Assembly (NCBI GenBank): GCA_000824825.2
Contig: LM655205.1
Span: 1 to 64,000, forward strand
Direction of reading: 5' to 3'
Length of the DNA stretch: 64,000 nucleotides
Source: Mesorhizobium sp. ORS 3324
Lineage (GTDB): Bacteria; Pseudomonadota; Alphaproteobacteria; Rhizobiales; Rhizobiaceae
A model generated the notes under the pieces. It saw only the letters and a list, made by a program, of their open reading frames with translations, was not told the origin of the DNA and ran no database searches. The position numbers and the translations under genes were made by a program. Below are positions 33,799-42,476 of this stretch, one piece after another (positions within the stretch are counted from its first letter, which is position 1; each line of letters opens with the position of its first letter).

Positions 33799-34176
33799 AT
33801 GAAGTCACGTGAAAACCTCGTTCGGCTGAAGCAGTTTCAGGTGAATGAGAAGCGGCGCCAGCTGTTGCAGCTGGACATGATGATCGCCGAGTTCGAACGC
33901 ATGGCCGTCGAGTTGGAGGCCCAGATCGCCGCTGAAGAGAAAAAAGCCGGCATCACCGACATCAACCATTTTGCCTATCCGACCTTCGCCAAAGCGGCGC
34001 GCCTGCGCCGCGACAACCTCAGGAACTCGCAGGGCGACCTCGCCCAGCAGCGAACCATGGCCGAATCACTACTCGGCGAAGCTGAAGCGGAGCTTTCCAA
34101 GGCGGAGATGCTGGAATCGCGCGACAGCAAGATCCGCGACCACGAAGTGGGCGGCCGCAGCGCCATGATCGGCTGA
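33799..34176 (+). CDS. fliJ: FliJ-like coiled-coil protein (orphan)
   Basis: A 125-residue, highly charged, almost entirely helical coiled-coil protein (MKSRENLVRLKQFQVNEKRR, ESLLGEAEAELSKAEMLESRD). Length and pattern match FliJ, the escort and central stalk protein of the flagellar export ATPase. In Caulobacter fliI-fliJ sits next to ctrA; here the FliJ-like gene remains beside ctrA without fliI. ATG 33799 begins the helix. Whether it still serves the flagellum is unknown; FliJ proteins are weakly conserved, so the name rests on pattern and position. Confidence 0.65.
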   Translation: MKSRENLVRLKQFQVNEKRRQLLQLDMMIAEFERMAVELEAQIAAEEKKAGITDINHFAYPTFAKAARLRRDNLRNSQGDLAQQRTMAESLLGEAEAELSKAEMLESRDSKIRDHEVGGRSAMIG

Positions 34177-34267
34177 GCCGGGCGCGCTTTCCCTATTGCC
34201 GGTTGCCGGGAGCCGCCGGCATTGCCATTGAAACCGCGCCGCGGGGGACTGAGCGCTCACCTCCACT

Positions 34268-34669
34268 TCAAGGCAGCACTGCCATATCGTCCTGACGGTT
34301 CGCCGATGCCCTGGCGCGGGCATCCTTGATGTCGGGCGCATGTTCTTCCGCCCAGGAGCGGATTTGGCTGAGCAGCCCCGCCAGGTTCTGGCCGAGTTCC
34401 GTCAGCTCATATTCGACCCGCGGCGGGATGACCGGATAGACCTCGCGCCGGACAAGACCGTCGCGCTCCAGCACGCGCAGTGTCTGGGTCAGCATTTTCG
34501 GCGTGATGCCTTCCAGCTTGCGCGCCAGCTCGCCATTGCGCATCCGGCCGCGCCGCAGCGCGCAAACGGTCAGATAGACCCATTTGCTGGCCAGCATCTC
34601 GAGCACGGTATGCGACGGGCAGGTGCGCCGGAACGCATCATAACCCAAGGGAGCGTCATTACTATCCAT
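34268..34669 (-). CDS. HxlR-family transcriptional regulator
   Basis: A 133-residue single winged-helix regulator. The start MDSNDAPLGYDAFRRTCPSH carries the conserved Cys of the family, and the helix-turn-helix is in LARKLEGITPKMLTQTLRVL with the wing VPREVYPVIPPRVEYELTE-like segment. HxlR members often sense electrophiles through that Cys and repress an adjacent reductase. It is divergent from a quinone oxidoreductase gene, 90 bases apart, fitting that scheme. Confidence 0.87.
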   Translation of the reverse strand: MDSNDAPLGYDAFRRTCPSHTVLEMLASKWVYLTVCALRRGRMRNGELARKLEGITPKMLTQTLRVLERDGLVRREVYPVIPPRVEYELTELGQNLAGLLSQIRSWAEEHAPDIKDARARASANRQDDMAVLP

Positions 34670-34702
34670 AAGGTGCCTATATATCGAAAATGTACATACT
34701 GG

Positions 34703-34730
34703 ACAATGGTATATTACTCTCCAGATGATA
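34703..34730. promoter_or_regulatory. candidate HxlR operator
   Basis: Between the two divergent starts GTACATAC and GTATATTAC lie about nine bases apart and are imperfectly inverted. HxlR sites are often such AT-rich partial palindromes. Position supports it; the match is not exact. Confidence 0.35.
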
Positions 34731-34759
34731 GCGGCATACCAACCGCGAAGGAGGCTTCA

Positions 34760-35686
34760 ATGCATGCCGTTATCCAGAACTCTGTCGGTGGACCCGACGT
34801 CCTCTTCCTCGCCGAGCGGCCAGACCCCTCGCCCGCGCCCGGCGAGGTTCTGGTTCGTGTCGCGGCGGCGGGCATCAATCCTGTCGACGGCGCCGTGCGC
34901 GGCGGCTTCTATCCGCTGCTTGGCGAGCCGCCCTTCATTCTCGGCTGGGATATTTCCGGAACCGTTCAGGCGCTCGGCGCCGGCGTGACCGACTTCAGCG
35001 TCGGCGACGAGGTGTTCGGCATGCCGCGCTTTCCCAAACAGGCCGGAGCCTATGCCGAGCTGGCAGCCGCGCCGACGGACGAGATCGTCATCAAGCCGGC
35101 CGGCATCGATCATGCCCACGCGGCTGCGTTGCCGCTCGCCGGCCTCACCGCCTGGCAGGGCCTTGTCCGCCACGGCGGCCTGCAGTCCGGCCAACGCGCG
35201 CTGATCCACGCCGGCGCCGGCGGCGTTGGCCATCTCGCCGTGCAGATCGCCAAGGCGTGCGGCGCCTATGTCGTCTCGACCGCCAGCCCGGACAAGCTCG
35301 ACTTCGTACGCTCGCTCGGCGCCGACGAGGTCGTCGACTACACCGAGGGTGATTTCACCGAAATGGCCAACGGCTTCGACCTGGTGCTGGAGACGGTCGG
35401 CGGCGACCACGCCGCGGAATCGCTGAAGGTGCTGCGCGACGGTGGGGTGCTGGTGTCGCTGCTGAACGTCCATGACACGACAAAGGCAAACGCAAAGGAG
35501 CGCAATATCCGCGTCGAGCGCATGTCGGTGAAGCCTGATCGCGAGGGCCTTGCCGAGCTTGCCAAGCTGGTCGACGCGAAGAAGCTGTCGCCTCATGTGG
35601 CGAAGGCCTTCCCACTCGATCAGGCGGGCGCCGCCCACGCCTTCCTCGCCACCCGGCCGATCGGCAAGGTGGTGCTGACGGTGTAG
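34760..35686 (+). CDS. zinc-independent MDR quinone oxidoreductase (NADPH:quinone reductase-like)
   Basis: A 308-residue medium-chain reductase. GroES-like N-terminus (MHAVIQNSVGGPDVLFL, FILGWDISGTVQALG), NADPH-binding HAGAGGVGHLAVQIAKACGA, and the end GKVVLTV are typical. The zinc-binding cysteines of alcohol dehydrogenases are absent. It would reduce quinones or electrophilic alkenals with NADPH. AAGGAGG precedes ATG 34760. The divergent HxlR regulator probably represses it until electrophile stress. Confidence 0.88.
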   Translation: MHAVIQNSVGGPDVLFLAERPDPSPAPGEVLVRVAAAGINPVDGAVRGGFYPLLGEPPFILGWDISGTVQALGAGVTDFSVGDEVFGMPRFPKQAGAYAELAAAPTDEIVIKPAGIDHAHAAALPLAGLTAWQGLVRHGGLQSGQRALIHAGAGGVGHLAVQIAKACGAYVVSTASPDKLDFVRSLGADEVVDYTEGDFTEMANGFDLVLETVGGDHAAESLKVLRDGGVLVSLLNVHDTTKANAKERNIRVERMSVKPDREGLAELAKLVDAKKLSPHVAKAFPLDQAGAAHAFLATRPIGKVVLTV

Positions 35687-35704
35687 GGAAGCGGCGCTCC
35701 GGAA

Positions 35705-35738
35705 AAACGAAGGGCGCGGAAGTCCGCGCCCTTCGTTT
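35705..35738 (+). terminator. rho-independent terminator
   Basis: AAACGAAGGGCGCGGA at 35705-35720 and its exact complement TCCGCGCCCTTCGTTT at 35723-35738 form a strong stem 18 bases after the oxidoreductase stop, followed by GTTT. Confidence 0.88.
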
Positions 35739-35754
35739 GTTTCCGGCCGTTCGT

Positions 35755-35862
35755 GCCAAAGCGCGTCGCGATCTTTCAGATTCGCTCCCGGCGCTTTAGT
35801 TTTTGATTTCACGCATGTCTTTATCCCGAAACCGGGTCCCACTTTCGGGAGACATGCTTAGT
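35755..35862. repeat. composite dispersed repeat including family B copy 2
   Basis: A first part with AAAGCGCGTCGCGATCTTTC and GGCGCTTTAG (35758-35799) is followed by GCATGTCTTTATCCCGAAA and TTTCGGGAGACATGC (35813-35857), which are near complements. The second half is the same type as the element at 21423-21470. Such mosaic intergenic repeats are frequent in rhizobial genomes. The right end abuts the sciP stop. Confidence 0.7.
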
Positions 35863-36133
35863 GCCGGTATTGCTGGATCCGCGTCGTGCGCAGCCCGGCA
35901 AGGCCATATTCGTCGATTGATGCCTGCCAGGAGAGAAATTCCTCGGTGGTGAGCTTGTAGCGCTGGCAGGCTTCTTCCAGGCTGAGCAGTCCGCCGCGCA
36001 CCGCCGCAACCACTTCCGCCTTGCGCCGGATGACCCAGCGCCTTGTGTTCGTCGGCGGCAGATCGGCTATCGTGAGAGGGCTGCCGTCAGGCCCGATAAC
36101 ATATTTGACTCTAGGTCTAACCAGATCGGTCAT
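35858..36133 (-). CDS. sciP: CtrA inhibitor SciP (DUF1153)
   Basis: A 91-residue helix-turn-helix protein, the normal length for SciP. The block YVIGPDGSPLTIADLPPTNT followed by RRWVIRRKAEVVAAV and SLEEACQRYKLTTEEFLSWQ is characteristic. In Caulobacter SciP accumulates in swarmer cells and blocks CtrA from recruiting RNA polymerase. Finding it 2.5 kb from ctrA in the same window gives a compact regulatory set. A GACTC lies within its 5' coding part at 36108-36112. Confidence 0.93.
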   Translation of the reverse strand: MTDLVRPRVKYVIGPDGSPLTIADLPPTNTRRWVIRRKAEVVAAVRGGLLSLEEACQRYKLTTEEFLSWQASIDEYGLAGLRTTRIQQYRH

Positions 36134-36391
36134 CGTACTCTCTACTAAAAACTCAAAGACCCAATCCCCGCCACAGTACCGCCACAGCTTTAAAAATTGC
36201 CTAAGCGAACCCTAATGACTAGGTAAGGATCGTGAACGTCACGTTAGGTTTTTGTTCGGCATTTGAAACAATCGCGGTCTTGGCCCCGGTTTCGCCTGCA
36301 AAAATCGCTATGGCGGCCAAGCTGGCGCACCCGGAGCGCTTGACCTATATTCCGGCCATTGGCAGTCAGCGCCACGCAGATTGAAAGAACC

Positions 36392-37582
36392 ATGAACAGC
36401 CTCGATCTTCCCGGACGCCCCGAAAACACCCGCGTTGTCGTCGCCATGTCGGGCGGCGTCGATTCGTCGGTCGTTGCCGGCATCCTCAAGCACGAAGGCT
36501 ATGATGTCGTCGGCGTCACCCTGCAGCTCTACGATCACGGCGCGGCCACGCACCGGCCGGGATCCTGCTGCGCCGGCCAGGACATCGACGACGCCCGCCG
36601 CGTTTCCGAGACGCTCGGCATTCCGCATTACGTGCTCGACTATGAAGAGCGCTTCCGCAAGGCGGTGATCGATCCCTTCGCCGAGAGCTACGTCGCCGGC
36701 GAGACGCCGATCCCGTGCGTGTCCTGCAATCAGACGGTCAAGTTCGCCGATCTTCTGGCAACCGCACAGGACCTCGGCGCCGACGCTTTGGCCACCGGCC
36801 ACTACATCCGCTCGCGCGCCAATGGCGCGCATCGCGCGCTCTACCGGCCGGTCGATGCCGACCGCGACCAGAGCTATTTCCTGTTCGCCACCACGCAGGC
36901 GCAGATCGACTATCTGCGTTTCCCGCTCGGCGGTCTCTCCAAGCCGCAGGTGCGGGCGATCGCCGAGGAAATGGGGCTGACGGTCGCCGCCAAGCAAGAC
37001 AGCCAGGACATCTGCTTCGTGCCGCAGGGCAAATATTCCGACATCATCGCCAAGCTGAAGCCGGCGGCCGCCAACCCGGGCGATATCGTCCATATCGACG
37101 GCCGCGTGCTCGGCCGCCATGAAGGCATCCTGCGCTACACAATCGGCCAGCGCCGCGGCATCGGCATCGCTTCCGGCGAGCCGCTCTATGTCGTCCATCT
37201 CGACGCCGACCGGGCGCGCGTGGTGGTCGGCCCGCGCGAGGCGCTGGAGACGCACAAGATCTATCTGCGCAACATGAATTGGCTTGGCGACGGCCCGCTC
37301 TCGGACGTCCCTGAAGGCGGGATCGAGCTGTTTGCAAAAGTCCGCTCGACCCGGCCGCCGCGCCCGGCCGTGCTGCATTATCGCGACGGCGTGACCTCTG
37401 TCGAGCTGGTCGACGGCGAATCCGGCATCGCCCCCGGCCAGGCCTGCGTGCTCTATTCCGACGACGGCAACGAGGCGCGCGTCTTCGGCGGCGGCTTCAT
37501 CGAGCGCTCCGAACGCGGCGCCGAAGCCGAGGCGATGCTCACCAGGCTTGCGCAGAGGCCCGCACACATCCCCGCCGAGTAA
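36392..37582 (+). CDS. mnmA: tRNA-specific 2-thiouridylase MnmA
   Basis: A 396-residue enzyme that adds sulfur to U34 of tRNAs for Lys, Glu and Gln, using ATP and a persulfide. The ATP loop is [10 protein letters not shown]; the two catalytic cysteines are in [12 protein letters not shown] and [11 protein letters not shown]. The C-terminal barrel domains complete the usual length. ATG 36392, after GAAAGAAC, is favoured over an in-frame upstream start at 36359. No operon partner; the next gene is convergent. Confidence 0.93.
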   Translation: MNSLDLPGRPENTRVVVAMSGGVDSSVVAGILKHEGYDVVGVTLQLYDHGAATHRPGSCCAGQDIDDARRVSETLGIPHYVLDYEERFRKAVIDPFAESYVAGETPIPCVSCNQTVKFADLLATAQDLGADALATGHYIRSRANGAHRALYRPVDADRDQSYFLFATTQAQIDYLRFPLGGLSKPQVRAIAEEMGLTVAAKQDSQDICFVPQGKYSDIIAKLKPAAANPGDIVHIDGRVLGRHEGILRYTIGQRRGIGIASGEPLYVVHLDADRARVVVGPREALETHKIYLRNMNWLGDGPLSDVPEGGIELFAKVRSTRPPRPAVLHYRDGVTSVELVDGESGIAPGQACVLYSDDGNEARVFGGGFIERSERGAEAEAMLTRLAQRPAHIPAE

Positions 37583-37634
37583 AGCACCCTTCGACCCGGC
37601 GCTTTCAGTTCAGGATTTGTCTTTGCGGGACTGC

Positions 37635-38600
37635 TCAGGCGGGCGAGCCGCTATGGGTCACCGTGCCTGCGGTCAGGATGCGCAGCACCCGGATCGCTTC
37701 CTCGCCGTCGGTGCGCGGTTCCGCGCGCGTCTCGATGCACTGCATGAAATGCGCGAGCTCGCGCGTCAGCGGCATGCCTTCGCCGACCGGCACATAGGAC
37801 GGCTCATTGGCGGTGAAGGCCCACTGGCCGCTGTCCTGCCAGACCGCGTGCCGGTAGACGGCAAGCTTGCGCTCCCAGGGCTCGACATCGTCGAACACCG
37901 CCATCGCCTTGGTGCCGACCACGGTCAGCCGCCGCTCGCGATAAGGGTTGAGCCGGGAAGCGAACAGATGGCCGCGCAGCCCGTTGGGAAAACGCATATG
38001 CAGATGCGCGAAGTCGCTGAGATTGTCGAGAAGTGCGGCGCCCTCGCCCCTGACCTCGATCGGTTCGGTGCCGGTGATGGCAAGGATCATCGACAGGTCA
38101 TGCGGCGCCAAGTCCCAGAGCGCGTCGTTTTCGGTGTGGAACTTGCCGAGGCCGAGCCGGTGCGAGTGGATGTAGCGCACCTCGCCGAGCTCGCCATTGT
38201 CGATCAGCGCCTTCAGCGTCTCGAAGGCGGGATGGAAGCGCAGCACATGGCCGACCATGAAGACACGGCCGTTTTTCCTCGCCGCCTGTACCGAGCGCTC
38301 GGCATCGGCGACCGTCAGCGCGATCGGCTTTTCCACAAGCACGTCCTTGCCGCTCTCGACGGCGCGCACAGCCGTGTCGGCATGGTATTGCGGCGGCAGC
38401 GCCATGACCACGGCATCGACATCGGCGCGCTCGAACAGCTTGTCCGGCTCGATCGCCAGGCAGTCCTGCTCGCTGGCAAAGCCTTCGGCACGGGCGCGGT
38501 TGACGTCGGAAACGGCATGGAGCGCGCCGAGCGCCTTGAGGGTGCGGATGTGGTTGCTGCCCCAGTATCCGCAACCGAGGACGGCGATGCGCGGCTTCAT
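37635..38600 (-). CDS. Gfo/Idh/MocA-family oxidoreductase
   Basis: A 321-residue NAD(P)-dependent sugar or inositol oxidoreductase. The Rossmann motif is VLGCGYWGSNH, the family EKPIA motif is in VLVEKPIALT, and a catalytic-type His lies in DLAPHDLSMIL. It resembles WlbA-like members that oxidise UDP-sugars, but no sugar gene cluster is adjacent, so the substrate is open. The next 243 bases up to the tRNA gene (38601-38843) hold no gene that I can support. Confidence 0.85.
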   Translation of the reverse strand: MKPRIAVLGCGYWGSNHIRTLKALGALHAVSDVNRARAEGFASEQDCLAIEPDKLFERADVDAVVMALPPQYHADTAVRAVESGKDVLVEKPIALTVADAERSVQAARKNGRVFMVGHVLRFHPAFETLKALIDNGELGEVRYIHSHRLGLGKFHTENDALWDLAPHDLSMILAITGTEPIEVRGEGAALLDNLSDFAHLHMRFPNGLRGHLFASRLNPYRERRLTVVGTKAMAVFDDVEPWERKLAVYRHAVWQDSGQWAFTANEPSYVPVGEGMPLTRELAHFMQCIETRAEPRTDGEEAIRVLRILTAGTVTHSGSPA

Positions 38601-38843
38601 ACGTTCAAACTCTAGAATTTCACGGCCGAGACATAGCGACGTGCCCCGTCGAACTCAACCCCGGCGCATGCGCTTCCCGTGTCATACTGGCAAAGCTTTT
38701 TCGGGGATGAGATTATGCCGACTTCACCGTCGCATCCAAGCTTGACAGGTTTGCCCTGCCAACCTTATATCCGCGCGACCTTGGCGAACGCCTCGAAATT
38801 GCCCGCGATCTTGGGCGGTTGTTCGAGCCTCTTCGTCACTCCT

Positions 38844-38920
38844 GGCGGAGTAGCTCAGTTGGTTAGAGCACGGGAATCATAATCCTGGGGTCGGGGGTTC
38901 AAGTCCCTCCTCCGCTACCA
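38844..38920 (+). tRNA. tRNA-Met (anticodon CAT)
   Basis: A 77-base cloverleaf with encoded CCA. The acceptor GGCGGAG pairs with CTCCGCT (one G-T pair), the D arm contains AGCTCAGTTGGTTAGAGCA, and the anticodon stem CGGGA/TCCTG encloses ATCATAA, giving CAT. The T arm GGGGG-TTCAAGT-CCCTC is regular. It is probably the elongator form since the three G-C pairs of the initiator stem are absent; an Ile2 tRNA cannot be fully excluded. Confidence 0.93.
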
Positions 38921-39198
38921 CAAATCCGCTAAATATTTGAAATACTTTATAAAATCGAAATTTATGGTAGCGCTCTCGGGCAAAATTTCTCAATAATTTC
39001 AATGCGACGCCGTCAATTCGCTCAGCCGCAAATCAAGTGCCGGGAGAAAGGTCGCGATCGCGCCGGAAGCGGGCGTTTGGCACCCGTCGGCAGTTCATCA
39101 CAGTGAGATCCCCTAGGGGCCGCGTTCGCACACCGCCCGAGCGACGACCGCGCCGACATTGTCGATGAGGTCAAAGATGTGTTCAGTGGAAACAATGC
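38921..39198. other. AT-rich stretch behind the tRNA gene
   Basis: A 278-base region with no gene that I can support. It begins AT-rich (AAATATTTGAAATACTTTAT) in contrast to the sequence before the tRNA. It marks the change to catabolic genes and could be an old insertion boundary, but no integrase lies here. Confidence 0.45.
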
Positions 39199-39948
39199 CT
39201 ACAGAACTTTGGAAAGGAATTCCTTGGTTCGCGGATCGCTTGCACGTGCGAAGAAGTCGGCGGGCGGTGCATGCTCAACGATCACGCCCTTGTCGGTGAA
39301 GTAGATATGGTCCGCCGCCTCACGCGCGAAACCCATCTCGTGCGTCACGAGAATGCAGGTCATGCCATCCTCGGCGACTTTCCTGACGGCGGAAAGCACT
39401 TCCTTCACCATCTCCGGATCCAAAGCCGCGGTGACTTCGTCGAAGAGGATAACTTCGGGCTCCATGCACAGTGCCCGCGCAATCGCAACACGTTGCTGCT
39501 GGCCGCCTGACAGCTCTCCAGGATAGGAGCTCGCTTTGTCTGGAAGGCGCATCTCGCCGAGGAGCTTGCGGGCGCGTTCTTCGACCTGAGGCCGAGGCTG
39601 CTTCAGCACCTGGATCGGCGCCATGGCGACATTCTCCAGCACCGTCTTGTGCGGAAACAGATTGTATTGCTGGAAGACCATGCCAACACGATGTCGAAGC
39701 TTGACCTTGTCGACTTTCGGATCGTTGACCCTGATCTCGCCGACCGTGATGACGCCTTCATTGATCGGAGTCAGCCCGTTGATCGTTCTTAGAATTGTCG
39801 ATTTTCCCGATCCGGACGGGCCAATGATGGCCACGACTTCGCCCTTTCGGATATCTATGTCGATGCCGCGGAGAACCTCGACGGCTCCGAAAGACTTGCG
39901 AACACCGCGAAGCGCAATCAAGGGCTGGGACGAGCTGGAGAAGTTCAT
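39199..39948 (-). CDS. polar amino acid ABC transporter ATPase
   Basis: A 249-residue ATPase of the GlnQ/HisP type. Walker A GPSGSGKST, signature LSGGQQQRVAIARAL and Walker B VILFDEVTAALDP are intact. It powers import by the two permeases and binding protein encoded just upstream in the same operon (nine-base gap to the nearest permease). Beside asparaginase and aspartase genes, the likely cargo is asparagine, aspartate or glutamate. Confidence 0.92.
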   Translation of the reverse strand: MNFSSSSQPLIALRGVRKSFGAVEVLRGIDIDIRKGEVVAIIGPSGSGKSTILRTINGLTPINEGVITVGEIRVNDPKVDKVKLRHRVGMVFQQYNLFPHKTVLENVAMAPIQVLKQPRPQVEERARKLLGEMRLPDKASSYPGELSGGQQQRVAIARALCMEPEVILFDEVTAALDPEMVKEVLSAVRKVAEDGMTCILVTHEMGFAREAADHIYFTDKGVIVEHAPPADFFARASDPRTKEFLSKVL

Positions 39949-39957
39949 ATCGAAACC

Positions 39958-40647
39958 TCATTTCGTACGGAAGCGGCGCTCGAGCATCAGGGACAGGCGG
40001 TTGATCGGCCACGTGTAGATGAAAAACATCGCCAGCAGCGAAAGGTATATCGGTATCAGCATCCGCGAGTCCGACATCGCCTGAACTGCCGCCTGCGTTC
40101 TGCCCAAAGCCTCTTCCACACCAACGATAACCGAGAGTGGGGTCGCGGTAAGGAGGAGCGCATAGAGGTTCATCCACGGTGGGATCATCCGAGTAATGCA
40201 CTGCGGCAGAATGATGCGAAACAGCGTTGCGCTACGCCTGTAGCCCAAGGCTTCGGCGGCCTCCCACTGACCACGCGGGACGGAGTTGACCGCCCCGCGT
40301 ACGATCTCGGAGAAATTTGCGGCCACGGGGAACGAGAACCCGATCGTGGCGCGTAGCCAGCTCGGTAGAACTATCACCGAGCCGCCGATGCTGACCTGAT
40401 AGGGCATCAGGAAGATGCAGTAGAACAGCAGGACCAGCCACGGGGCGTTGCGGAACAATTGCGTGGCCAGCCGCGAGGGCCAGCCGACAATGCGCAGGCT
40501 CGACAGTTGTCCCAGCCCCAGGAACGTCCCGACGGTCGTGCCGATGGTGATGGCAAGGACGCTCATCAAGATGTTGAGGCCAAATCCTTTCAGGAGGAAG
40601 GGCATCCACTCCAGGAGGCGACCGAACAAGTTCAGGTCCCCCATCAT
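39958..40647 (-). CDS. amino acid ABC transporter permease
   Basis: A 229-residue inner-membrane permease of the HisM/GlnP type with about five membrane helices. The coupling region EAAEALGYRRSATLFRIILP contacts the ATPase. Its start overlaps the stop of the other permease gene by four bases (ATGA at 40644-40647), so they are translationally coupled and presumably form a heterodimer. Confidence 0.9.
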   Translation of the reverse strand: MMGDLNLFGRLLEWMPFLLKGFGLNILMSVLAITIGTTVGTFLGLGQLSSLRIVGWPSRLATQLFRNAPWLVLLFYCIFLMPYQVSIGGSVIVLPSWLRATIGFSFPVAANFSEIVRGAVNSVPRGQWEAAEALGYRRSATLFRIILPQCITRMIPPWMNLYALLLTATPLSVIVGVEEALGRTQAAVQAMSDSRMLIPIYLSLLAMFFIYTWPINRLSLMLERRFRTK

Positions 40648-41399
40648 CCGACTCCCAGACCAAATCCGGGCAAATGCGTCGCCGCCTCAACCCGGTTGAT
40701 GATGAAGACGACGGCTCCGGTCAGCCCCAGGTAGATCAGCAGCATGACGTTCATCATCTCGATGGTGTTCAGCGAATCCGACCAGATCTGGTTGGACACG
40801 TAGAGGAGCTCAGCTACGCCGACCGCGTAGGCGACCGTCGTTGCCTTGGTCAGGTCGACTAAGTTGTTCGACAGCGAGGCGAAAGAGAATCGCAGCGCCA
40901 GTGGGACCGTGACAGAGATGAAGGCCTGCGCGCGACTGTAACCCAGCGCCAGGGCAGCTTCCTCGTAGGAATTGTGTACCGCGCCGACACCGGAGCGGAA
41001 CGTTTCCACGTTGAACGCGCCGGAGTAGAGCGAAAGCGAGATAACCGCCCAACTGAAACTGCCAAGGAGCGGCACCGGCAGGCCGATCTCATTCTGTGAC
41101 ACGGGCATGATGCTGCCAATCGCGAAGTAGAAGAAATACATCTGCACAAGCAGCGGTGTGTTGCGGAAAAGCGCAACATAGGCGCGCACGACCACGGTAG
41201 CGGGTCCCTTGCCTAGCGTCAGAACCGCGGCGCCTGCTGAGCCGATAATGATGGAGAAGAACGCGCTGAGCACGATCAACAAAAGCGTGTTGCCGAGACC
41301 CTTAACGAAGCGATCGAAGTCGAACGCATCGTAGAAGATGGTCAGGTTTATCCCGGAGTCCGCGAGATGACGAAAGAATGTCTGGATGTCGGCTATCAT
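40644..41399 (-). CDS. amino acid ABC transporter permease
   Basis: A 251-residue HisM/GlnP-type permease. Helices include TLLLIVLSAFFSIIIGSAGA, and the coupling loop is EEAALALGYSRAQAFISVTV. ATG 41399, with GAGG nine bases upstream, is preferred to the TTG fifteen bases earlier. It lies between the binding protein gene and the second permease. Confidence 0.9.
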   Translation of the reverse strand: MIADIQTFFRHLADSGINLTIFYDAFDFDRFVKGLGNTLLLIVLSAFFSIIIGSAGAAVLTLGKGPATVVVRAYVALFRNTPLLVQMYFFYFAIGSIMPVSQNEIGLPVPLLGSFSWAVISLSLYSGAFNVETFRSGVGAVHNSYEEAALALGYSRAQAFISVTVPLALRFSFASLSNNLVDLTKATTVAYAVGVAELLYVSNQIWSDSLNTIEMMNVMLLIYLGLTGAVVFIINRVEAATHLPGFGLGVG

Positions 41400-41457
41400 A
41401 AGCCCTGACCTCAATTGGTCCGGCGCCGCAGGCGCCGGACATGTCGTTATGCCAAGA

Positions 41458-42294
41458 TCAGTTGATATGGTCCTTCAATGCGTCATGCATCCTGATCAAG
41501 AAGGCTGAGTTTTTGATGCCGTTCGCTTTTTCCAGATCGAGCAGTGTGCCGTCCCGATGCATCTCCGAGATCACGCCCGCGACGAAGTAATAGAAGGGCG
41601 ACGACTGATCGGCCTGCCGCACTGCCATGCCCCAAGGCGTGTCTGCCTGAATTGGCAGCGGCATCTGGTAACCTGCCCATTTCGGGTCACTCAGGCGGAC
41701 GTTAATCTCGTTATCGTCCTCCAGCAGGCCGATGCAGCGCCCTTGGGTCATGGCGGCTTCGGTCTCCGCGGTGCCCGGGAAAGCGAGAACCTTGATGCCG
41801 AATTGCTCCTGGGCCGGCTTGTTGTACCAGGCGCCCTGCACGGCACAGACAGTCTGGCCGGAAATCTCGCTCCACTGGGTGGCCTTCACTGCAGCCGGCA
41901 GGAATACCGTATAGCCGGACGAATAGTAGTTCGGATGCACGAATGTCACGATCTTGCGCCGTTCGGCGGTATCCGAGGCCGATGCGATCATCAAATCGAT
42001 CTGGCCCTGCGCGAGGAATTCGAAGCGATTGGCAGAGTTGACCTTGACGAACTCGGTCTTCACGCCGAGGACCTTGGCAATCTTGTTGCCGATATCGACT
42101 TCCATACCCTTGAAGCTGCCGTCCGCAGCCCGGTATGACCACGGTACGTAGTCGTCCTTCGTGCCGATCTTCAGCACTCCGGCCGCTTTCACGCGGCAAA
42201 GTGTATCGGTGCCGCAGTCGAGCGTCTGGGCGTACGCTACTGATCCGGTGAATGCGATGCCGGCTGCAAGCGCAAGTGCCTTCAGGTTAATCAT
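41458..42294 (-). CDS. amino acid ABC transporter substrate-binding protein
   Basis: A 278-residue periplasmic protein (family 3 solute-binding). The signal peptide is MINLKALALAAGIAFTGSVA with cleavage near YAQ. The fold starts VLKIGTKDDYVPWSYRAADG, then MEVDIGNKIAKVLGVKTEFV. It captures the amino acid for the adjacent permease pair. GAGGGAA precedes the ATG. It is first in the operon and divergent from a LysR regulator. Confidence 0.92.
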   Translation of the reverse strand: MINLKALALAAGIAFTGSVAYAQTLDCGTDTLCRVKAAGVLKIGTKDDYVPWSYRAADGSFKGMEVDIGNKIAKVLGVKTEFVKVNSANRFEFLAQGQIDLMIASASDTAERRKIVTFVHPNYYSSGYTVFLPAAVKATQWSEISGQTVCAVQGAWYNKPAQEQFGIKVLAFPGTAETEAAMTQGRCIGLLEDDNEINVRLSDPKWAGYQMPLPIQADTPWGMAVRQADQSSPFYYFVAGVISEMHRDGTLLDLEKANGIKNSAFLIRMHDALKDHIN

Positions 42295-42441
42295 TTCAAT
42301 TCCCTCTGATAGAGTTCAAGCCTCAAGAACCAACCTGTGCCCATTTTTTTCTTTGGACTTCTGTTTGCGCAGCGCAGGTACTCAGTACGCAGCAAGCCTG
42401 TTGAATGTCCGGTCTTGCGGCAATGGCAAATCGCTATTAGT

Positions 42442-42453
42442 AGTAAGATTACT
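42442..42453. promoter_or_regulatory. candidate LysR-type operator
   Basis: AGTAA-GA-TTACT is a perfect 5-bp inverted repeat between the divergent LysR gene (start 42477) and the transporter operon (start 42294). It lies 24 bases from the regulator start, a common place for autoregulatory LysR binding. Proposed from symmetry and place. Confidence 0.45.
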
Positions 42454-42476
42454 GGAAATCATTATCCTGACTGCAC

